From: Pseudomonas sp. BGr12
GTDB lineage: Bacteria > Pseudomonadota > Gammaproteobacteria > Pseudomonadales > Pseudomonadaceae
Assembly: GCF_030272895.1 (NCBI RefSeq)
Contig: NZ_JALRNF010000020.1
Span: 30,965-94,964 of the forward strand
Direction of reading: 5' to 3'
Length of the DNA stretch: 64,000 nucleotides
The translations under genes and the position numbers were made by a program. Positions 58,658 to 64,000 of this stretch are shown here, piece after piece. The notes under the pieces are model-generated. The model worked only from the letters and a program-made list of their open reading frames with translations. It was not told where the DNA came from and searched no databases. Positions within the stretch are counted from its first letter, which is position 1. Each line of letters begins with the position of its first letter.

Positions 58658-59577
58658 GGCTGGCCCTCGCGCAATTGCTGGTCGACGCTCAGGATCGTGG
58701 CGATCATGGCCTGCGCTGCCGGGGTCAGGGAGTCGCCGGCGCGGCTGACGATGCCGTAGAGCAGTTGCAGGTCGGGGTGGTCGCGGTCCAGGTCGACGAA
58801 GCTGAGCGGGCAGATCCCATCCGCTGCGGTGCGCTCGTTCAGGGCTTCGGCGGTGGCCAGGCCAATGGCGTCGGAGCGCAGCACCACCCGGCGAATGGCG
58901 TCGAACTGGGCGCATTCGACGCTGGTGACGAAGTCCTGGGTGCCCTGGGCGCGGGCGAGGATCTTGCGGATCAACGGTGGTATGCGCGTGCCGGCGATGG
59001 GGTAGTCGAGCAGGGCGCTGAACCTGAGTGGCCCGCGCCCCGCCAAGGGGTGCCCGGCGCGGCAGAAGAAGTGCCCGCGGCGGGGCCGCAGCACCTGTAC
59101 CTGGTAGCGCGGATCGTCCTTGAAGGCACGAGCGTCGGCGACGAAGAACTCGATCTGCTGCTCCTTGAGGCGCACCGCCAGTTCTTCCCAGTCGCCCTGG
59201 TGGAAGCGTGCGCGGATCAACGGGTGGTCGTGGATGAACTGGGCCAGGGCTTCGGGCACCAGCAGCTGGGCCGGGTAGGGGCCGCTGCCGAAGTTCAGCT
59301 CGCCACCCTCCAGGCCGTTGTACTGCAGCAGTTCGTTGTGCAGGGTCTGGCTGCCGGCCAGCAGGCGCCTGGCGTGCTGCAGCACCAGCTGGCCCTGGCC
59401 GGTCAGGCGGAATTCGCGGTTGCCGCGCTCGACCAGGGCGCAATCGAGGTCGCGTTCCAGGGTCTGGATGCTGCGGCTGAACGCTGGCTGGCTGAGGTTG
59501 ACCGCATCGGCGGCGCGCACGAACCCGCGGTAATCGGCCAGGGCCACGAAGTGACGAAGTTGTCGTAGATCCACCAT
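58654..59577 (-). CDS. LysR-family transcriptional regulator
   Basis: 307 aa. The N-terminal HTH (LRQLRHFVALADYRGFVRAADAVNLSQPAFSRSIQTLER, quoted as GFVRAADAVNLSQPAFSRSI) is canonical, followed by the two-lobed effector domain. It is the first gene of an operon with the AraC gene. It is divergent from another AraC gene at 59672 with 94 bp between starts. Target and inducer are unknown; the neighbouring beta-oxidation and DUF1302/DUF1329 genes are candidates. Confidence 0.88.
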   Translation of the reverse strand: MVDLRQLRHFVALADYRGFVRAADAVNLSQPAFSRSIQTLERDLDCALVERGNREFRLTGQGQLVLQHARRLLAGSQTLHNELLQYNGLEGGELNFGSGPYPAQLLVPEALAQFIHDHPLIRARFHQGDWEELAVRLKEQQIEFFVADARAFKDDPRYQVQVLRPRRGHFFCRAGHPLAGRGPLRFSALLDYPIAGTRIPPLIRKILARAQGTQDFVTSVECAQFDAIRRVVLRSDAIGLATAEALNERTAADGICPLSFVDLDRDHPDLQLLYGIVSRAGDSLTPAAQAMIATILSVDQQLREGQP

Positions 59578-59585
59578 GCACCTCT

Positions 59586-59611
59586 TGCATGTTGCAGATA
59601 CTTATTATGCA
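59586..59611. promoter_or_regulatory. TGCAT-N16-ATGCA inverted repeat in the LysR/AraC divergent region
   Basis: Inverted repeat within a 94-bp AT-rich intergenic region between divergent regulator genes. TGCAT also recurs at the edge of the LysR start. It may be an autoregulatory operator. Confidence 0.35.
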
Positions 59612-59671
59612 TTTGATCGATAGTGTAGCGGCTGGCTTTAATCGACGCCTGTTCCTTTTTCGTGACCTGCC

Positions 59672-60520
59672 ATGCCGGATGCACCCTTCGTTTCCAGCGC
59701 TTTCCTGCGCACCTTGGTGGCCCATGCCCAAGGCTGTGGCCTGCCCGTCGAACGCCTGGTACAGCAGGCCGGCATCGCCCGCGCCTGGCTCGAGGACCAG
59801 CATGAGATACCGGCACTGGCCGTCGAGCAGTTGCTGTACGCCTTTGAAGCGGCCGGCGCCGGACGCAGCTTCGGCTGCGAACTGGTGCCAGGCATGGCCA
59901 CCAGTTCGTTGCAGGGGCTTAACATCCTGCTCGATTCCGCCACCACGGTGCGCGCCAGCCTGGAATGCTTCATCCGCTACCTGCCGCTGGTGACCAATTG
60001 CGTTCAGGTGAGCCTGGAAGAGGCTGGCTGCACGGCGGTCCTGCACTTGCGCCGCTATCGGCATCAGCCGCATTACTACATGCTCGATGCCGCCGTGCTG
60101 AGCCTGGTGCGCAACATCGCCCGGCGCGCTGGCAAGCCCCCGGCGCAGATGTTCAGCCAGGTCAGCCTGACCCGGTTGCAGGCCGCGGGTGACTGCTTGC
60201 AGGGCTGGGGCGTGGCAACCGTCGAGGGGCCCTGGCCGAGCCTGCACCTGGTTCCCCACGCCCTGGACCTGCCGCTGCCCGGCGCCAATCCGTTTCTGCA
60301 CCAGCGCATGTTGCGCCAGTGCCAGGGCACGACCCTGGCCGATGAACGCAAGGACAGCCTGCAACTGGCCCGCCACTGGCTGGCGGCGGGCGACCAGCCC
60401 ATCGAGCGGATTGCCGAGCGCCTGGGCTACCGCCAGCCGAGCAATTTCATCCGCGCCTTTCGCAAGCAGTTCGGGGTCACGCCCAAGCAGTTTCGCCTGG
60501 CCGGCGCACTGGCGCTGTAG
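59672..60520 (+). CDS. AraC-family transcriptional regulator, short form
   Basis: 282 aa, about 50 residues shorter than the AraC protein at 57650. The N-terminal domain is of the same type (VERLVQQAGIARAWLE, SFGCELVPGMATSSLQGLN), and the C-terminal HTH reads IERIAERLGYRQPSNFIRAFRKQFGVTPKQFR, quoted as IAERLGYRQPSNFIRAFRKQ. The ribosome site is weak. It is the gene nearest to the DUF1302-DUF1329 pair downstream (98 bp) and may control it. Confidence 0.85.
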   Translation: MPDAPFVSSAFLRTLVAHAQGCGLPVERLVQQAGIARAWLEDQHEIPALAVEQLLYAFEAAGAGRSFGCELVPGMATSSLQGLNILLDSATTVRASLECFIRYLPLVTNCVQVSLEEAGCTAVLHLRRYRHQPHYYMLDAAVLSLVRNIARRAGKPPAQMFSQVSLTRLQAAGDCLQGWGVATVEGPWPSLHLVPHALDLPLPGANPFLHQRMLRQCQGTTLADERKDSLQLARHWLAAGDQPIERIAERLGYRQPSNFIRAFRKQFGVTPKQFRLAGALAL

Positions 60521-60618
60521 CGGCGGGCGATGATTGTTTTTTGTCGTGCGTCGCTTGCGTCGCGCCGCTGACGCTTGGGCATCGTTATCGGGCTGGGTAA
60601 TCCTCATGGAGCTCGATA

Positions 60619-62439
60619 ATGACAACAACAAGCTCGACAACGGCGCGCGTGCGCCCGCATCACGGTACCGTTCGAAGGGGCTCGCCGTTGTGGCTGGCGA
60701 TGCTGGCAGGTGTCGCCGCACCGGCCCAGGCGATCACCTTCGACCTCACTGAAGACTGGAGCTTCACCACCCGCAGCAGCCTGAGCCTGGGCAGCAGTTG
60801 GTCGACCCAGAGCCCCGACCGCCACCTGATGACCCGCGCCAACGCCCTGCAGGCCCAGGGGGTGAATGCCGATGGTGCCAGTGTCACGGCCGACGACAAC
60901 CGGCTGAATTTCGAGAAGGGCGATCCGATCTCGCAGACCTTCAAGGGCCTGACCGACTTCAGCCTCGATGGCCAGGGGCAGGGCGCCTTCCTGCGCCTGA
61001 AATACTGGTACGACCATGCCTATGAAACCCGCGACGGCCGCTTCAAGGATTTCGACGACAGCGGCTGGGACGACCTGGCCAGGTTCCAGGGCCTGGAAGC
61101 ACTGGACGCCTATGTGTGGAAGGACATGCAGGTGGCCGGCCATCCGCTGGGCGTCAAGCTGGGCAAGCAGGTGCTGTCCTGGGGCGAGGCGCTGCTGGTC
61201 CAGAACGGCATCAACGTGATCAACCCGCTGGACCTCTCGGCGTTCAACCGGCCCGGGGTGGAGATCAAGGAAGGCCAGTTGCCGGTGGAGATGCTGTCGT
61301 TCAGTTTTGGTGTGTCCGACACCCTCAACCTGGAAGGTTTCTACCAGTACAACTGGCGGCCCAGCGTGCTCGATGGCTGCGGCACCTTCTTTGCCGCCAG
61401 CGACGTGATCCAGCCAGGCTGCGGGCCGTTGTTCCTGAGCCAGGTGCTGACCGACCAGCAGATGCAGGCCAGCGGCCTGTTCGCCAGCGCCCGGGGCAAC
61501 GAGTCGCCCGCCGACAGCGGCCAGTTCGGCTTCGCCCTGCGCCAGCTGTTGCCGTCCTTGAACGATGCCGAGGCTGCGCTGTACTTCATCAACTACCACT
61601 CGCGCATGCCGTACCTGACCCTCGATGCCCGCGATACCAGCCTGCCGGGCACTTTCCCCGGGGGCGGGCAGGGGCCGTCCTACGCGGCAGCCTTTCCCGA
61701 GAACATCCGCCTGTACGGCGTCAGCCTGACCGGCGTCGAGCCTTCCTCGGGTATCGCGCTGGCCACCGAACTGAGTTACCGGCCAAACATGCCGCTGGCG
61801 TACAACACGCCGGACGTCACCACCGCCGTGGTGGCCGGCGCTGCGGGCAGTGCCTGGGTGCAATTGCCCGACGACTTCGACACCCGCGGCGGCGACCGCT
61901 TCGACGGCTGGGAGCGCAAAGGCGTGTGGCAGTGGACCGGTTCGGCGACCCAGGCCATCGACAACGTGCTGGGGGCCACGCGCCTGAGCCTGTTCGCCGA
62001 AGTGGGCGTGGTGCATATCGACGCCCTGGGCGACGAACGCCTGGGGCGCAACGCCGCCTTCGGTCGCAGTGCCCCGCGCAACGGCAGCACCTGCAATCCG
62101 CCGGCGTCCGGGGTGACCAATCGCTTCTGCACGGACAAAGGCTTTGCCACCGACTGGTCCTGGGGCTACCGCCTGCGCGCGAGCCTTGAGTACAGCGACG
62201 TGCTGCCGGGCGTCAACTTGATCCCCGCGCTCAACTGGCGCCATGACGTCGACGGCTATTCCTACGACCCCCTCGGTCCCTTCCAGGAAGGCCAGCAGGC
62301 CCTGGGCCTGAGCCTGACCGCCAGCTACCTCAACGACTACAGCGTCGAACTCGCCTACAACGCCTTCTTTGGCAGCAACGACTACAGCACCCTGGATGAC
62401 CGCGACTTCGCCTCGGTCAATTTCAAGGTCGATTTCTAA
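60619..62439 (+). CDS. DUF1302 family outer-membrane protein, long form
   Basis: 606 aa. The start has GGAG upstream. A signal peptide ends at residue 39 (LAMLAGVAAPAQA, cut before ITFDL). The barrel region has the DUF1302 motifs GVKLGKQVLSWGEALLVQNGI, quoted as KLGKQVLSWGEALLVQNG, and ADSGQFGFALR, and ends YSTLDDRDFASVNFKVDF with terminal Phe. It is a different subfamily from the barrels at 1-860 and 18864-20498. It is followed after 14 bp by a DUF1329 gene, the standard pairing. Presumed role in uptake of a hydrophobic substrate. Confidence 0.87.
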   Translation: MTTTSSTTARVRPHHGTVRRGSPLWLAMLAGVAAPAQAITFDLTEDWSFTTRSSLSLGSSWSTQSPDRHLMTRANALQAQGVNADGASVTADDNRLNFEKGDPISQTFKGLTDFSLDGQGQGAFLRLKYWYDHAYETRDGRFKDFDDSGWDDLARFQGLEALDAYVWKDMQVAGHPLGVKLGKQVLSWGEALLVQNGINVINPLDLSAFNRPGVEIKEGQLPVEMLSFSFGVSDTLNLEGFYQYNWRPSVLDGCGTFFAASDVIQPGCGPLFLSQVLTDQQMQASGLFASARGNESPADSGQFGFALRQLLPSLNDAEAALYFINYHSRMPYLTLDARDTSLPGTFPGGGQGPSYAAAFPENIRLYGVSLTGVEPSSGIALATELSYRPNMPLAYNTPDVTTAVVAGAAGSAWVQLPDDFDTRGGDRFDGWERKGVWQWTGSATQAIDNVLGATRLSLFAEVGVVHIDALGDERLGRNAAFGRSAPRNGSTCNPPASGVTNRFCTDKGFATDWSWGYRLRASLEYSDVLPGVNLIPALNWRHDVDGYSYDPLGPFQEGQQALGLSLTASYLNDYSVELAYNAFFGSNDYSTLDDRDFASVNFKVDF

Positions 62440-62453
62440 GGAGCACAATAACC

Positions 62454-63791
62454 ATGCGAATCCATCCCCTGTTGTTGGCCCTGACCTGTGTCAGTGCCTC
62501 GGTGCTGGCCAAGAGCAATGACCTCGGCCCGCTGGACAAGACCCTCACGCCCATGGGCTCGGAGCGCGCCGGCAATGCCGACGGCAGCATCCCGGCCTGG
62601 ACCGGCGGCCTCGACAAGGGCGCCGGGCGTCTCGATGCCAATGGCGGCTACAGCGATCCTTATGCCGGTGAAAAGCCCCTGTTCATTCTGACGGCGCAGA
62701 ATATCAGCCAGTACCAGGCCTTCCTCAGCCCGGGGCAGGTGGCGATGTTCAAGCGCTACCCGGCCAGCTTCCAGATGCCGGTGTACCCCAGCCACCGCAG
62801 CGCCCGGCTGCCCGCCCAGGTACTGGCCGATAGCCGCGTCAATGCCGGCAAGACCACCCTGGCCGACGGCGGCAACGGCCTGCATGACTATGGGCGTGGC
62901 ATTCCTTTTCCCTTGCCCACCGAAGGCCTGGAGGTGATGTGGAACCACATGACCCGCTGGCGCGGTGGCAGCTTCGAACGCTTGAGCAGCATTGCCCTGG
63001 TGCGCGAGAACGGCGCGGTGAGCTTTATCCGCGCGCAGTCGCTGGTGAGCTTTGCCGAAGCGGTCGGTGGCCTTGAGCCGGCGGCCAACGTGCTGTTCAT
63101 GTTCAAGAGCCGGGTGCTGGAACCGGCGCGCCTGGCCGGTGAAACCGTACTGGTGCACGAGCCGCTCGACCAGGTCGCCGAGCCGCGTTCGGCCTGGCAG
63201 TACCTGCCGGCCCAGCGCCGGGTGCGGCGCGCGCCGATGCTGGCCTACGACAACAGTGCGCGCTACAGCAACGGCCTGATCACCGCCGACAACATCGACG
63301 GGTTCAACGGTGCACCGGACCGCTTCGACTGGAAGCTGGTCGGCAAGCAGGAAATGTTCATTGCCTACAACAGCTACCGTCTGGGTAGCCGGAGCTTGAG
63401 CCTGTCCGAACTGGTCAAGCCCAATCACATCAACCCGGCCCATACCCGTTACGAAAAGCACCGGGTCTGGGTGGTGGAGGCCACGCTCAAGCCCGGTGCC
63501 CGGCACATCTACAGCAAGCGGCGCTTCTATGTGGATGAGGACAGCTGGCAGATCGCCCAGGTCGATCAATACGACAGCCGCGGTGAGCTGTGGCGCAGCT
63601 CGGAGCTGCATGCCATCCAGCACTACGATCATGACTTCACCTACAACGTGCTGGAGACTTCCTACGACCTGATCTCCGGCCGTTATTACGCCGGGGGGCT
63701 GAGCAACGAAGAGAAGACGCCGATGCGGGTGGGGTTCATGGCCAGGACAGATGACTACACACCGTCCGAGCTGCGGCGCTGGGCCAAGTAG
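62454..63791 (+). CDS. DUF1329 family protein
   Basis: 445 aa with a strong AAGGAGCAC site. A signal peptide covers residues 1-19 (LLLALTCVSASVLA). The family motifs are GNADGSIPAWTGG, YDWKL-type segment RFDWKLVGKQEMFIAYNSYR, quoted as DWKLVGKQEMFIAYNSYR, and EKHRVWVVEATLKPGARHIYSKRRFYVDEDSW, quoted as KHRVWVVEATLKPGARH. It is related to the DUF1329 protein at 45504 along its whole length. Probably a periplasmic or outer-membrane-associated carrier that works with the barrel encoded just upstream. Confidence 0.87.
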   Translation: MRIHPLLLALTCVSASVLAKSNDLGPLDKTLTPMGSERAGNADGSIPAWTGGLDKGAGRLDANGGYSDPYAGEKPLFILTAQNISQYQAFLSPGQVAMFKRYPASFQMPVYPSHRSARLPAQVLADSRVNAGKTTLADGGNGLHDYGRGIPFPLPTEGLEVMWNHMTRWRGGSFERLSSIALVRENGAVSFIRAQSLVSFAEAVGGLEPAANVLFMFKSRVLEPARLAGETVLVHEPLDQVAEPRSAWQYLPAQRRVRRAPMLAYDNSARYSNGLITADNIDGFNGAPDRFDWKLVGKQEMFIAYNSYRLGSRSLSLSELVKPNHINPAHTRYEKHRVWVVEATLKPGARHIYSKRRFYVDEDSWQIAQVDQYDSRGELWRSSELHAIQHYDHDFTYNVLETSYDLISGRYYAGGLSNEEKTPMRVGFMARTDDYTPSELRRWAK

Positions 63792-63822
63792 AGGGGTGTG
63801 TAGCCAGACGCTACGAGGTGGC

Positions 63823-63990
63823 CGAATTGCGACTGCTGCGCAGTCGATCGCTGGCGCTGCCAGCTCCCACAGCGGAAGGCTGAGGCCCCTGAACAGACCC
63901 CAAAGGTTGGATGGGTGTCCACTTTTGGGGTGCAGTTCACCCTGTGGGAGCTGCCGCCAGGCTGCGATCGAGCGCGAAGCGGTCGCAAAC
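63823..63990. repeat. REP elements at the right end of the window
   Basis: GACTGCTGCGCAGTC-type hairpin with GCTGGCGCTGCCAGCTCC, and later GTGGGAGCTGCCGCCAGGCTGCGAT and GAGCGCGAAGCGGTCGC. The palindrome at 63890-63939 lies between them. No gene is visible after 63791. Confidence 0.75.
63890..63939. mobile_element. Short palindrome resembling joined terminal inverted repeats of an IS3-family element (remnant)
   Basis: TGAACAGACCCCAAAGGTTG on the plus strand pairs imperfectly with TGAACTGCACCCCAAAAGTG read from the minus strand, with only a few bases between the arms. TGAACTGCACCCCAAAAGTG is typical of IS3-family ends. The interior of the element is missing, and a chance hairpin cannot be excluded. 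Confidence 0.4.
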
Positions 63991-64000
63991 CTGGCGACCT

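Noticed and set aside
57650..60721. A 1023-codon open frame on the minus strand
   Set aside because: Only its last 335 codons (57650-58657) encode an AraC regulator. The rest runs antisense to the LysR and AraC genes and has low-complexity, Arg/Pro-rich composition typical of shadow frames in GC-rich DNA.

Overview
The window is high-GC DNA, about two thirds G+C, from a gamma-proteobacterium, almost certainly a Pseudomonas of the putida type. The evidence is the dense Pseudomonas REP palindromes of the GTGGGAGC-GGGCTTGCCCCGCGAT and GTGGGAGCTGGCGAAGCCTGCGAT classes, a REP-associated tyrosine transposase, and the codon usage. From the left edge to about 48 kb it is a steroid catabolic cluster, and the hydroxysteroid genes point to bile acids as likely substrates. 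No rRNA, tRNA, CRISPR array or prophage is seen.

Layout. 0-3.1 kb: tail of a DUF1302 outer-membrane barrel, a thiolase-like protein and a DUF35-MaoC fusion (probable side-chain aldolase and hydratase). 3.4-8.1 kb: YCF48-type propeller, RND/MMPL transporter and LuxR regulator. 8.2-9.8 kb: 3-alpha-hydroxysteroid dehydrogenase and a second SDR. 9.8-10.9 kb: REP repeats with RayT. 10.9-14.5 kb (minus): 7-alpha-HSDH-like SDR, then TesE, TesF and TesG. 14.8-18.7 kb: HsaA/TesA2-type hydroxylase, KshB-type reductase, FadD3-type ligase. 18.9-21.7 kb: DUF1302 barrel and an Old Yellow Enzyme. 21.8-25.0 kb: TesD hydrolase (minus), diverging from SDR-SDR-SnoaL. 25.0-25.6 kb: tandem array of nine 60-bp repeats. 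25.6-28.0 kb (minus): two acyl-CoA dehydrogenases (FadE30-like plus partner). 28.2-37.8 kb: a ten-gene operon of TesB, IpdA, IpdB, crotonase, IpdC, EchA20, two FadE, FadA6 and an SDR. 38.2-40.7 kb: IpdF, MaoC, thiolase. 40.8-45.4 kb: a second YCF48-RND-LuxR module. 45.5-48.3 kb: DUF1329 protein, KshA oxygenase and a tiny membrane protein.

The genes give most of a route: 3- and 7-hydroxyl oxidation, 9-alpha-hydroxylation (KshAB), ring A hydroxylation and meta-cleavage (TesA2, TesB, TesD), conversion of the 2-hydroxydienoate to pyruvate and an acyl-CoA (TesE, TesG, TesF), and C/D-ring degradation (FadD3, IpdF, IpdC, EchA20, IpdAB, FadE30/31/32-like, FadA6). A 3-ketosteroid delta-1-dehydrogenase and a flavin reductase for the TesA hydroxylase are not in the window.

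The strongest unexplained signal is an 18-bp, partly dyad-symmetric box, consensus TAGTCC-N4-GGACGATG. It lies upstream of every operon in the 3-48 kb steroid region and usually sits 20-22 bp before a possible -10 element. It is a good candidate for the operator of the two TeiR-like LuxR regulators. A second notable signal is the repeated association of DUF1302, DUF1329, YCF48 and RND proteins, which may form an envelope-spanning steroid transport system.

48.4-64 kb carries none of these boxes. It holds an IPT/TIG-like small protein, a MocR regulator divergent from a GABA-type permease, a LysR regulator divergent from a beta-oxidation operon (3-hydroxyacyl-CoA dehydrogenase, long FadE, thioesterase, thiolase), three further regulators (AraC, LysR, AraC), and a DUF1302-DUF1329 pair. 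The last 200 bp contain REP elements and a short palindrome resembling joined IS3-family ends.
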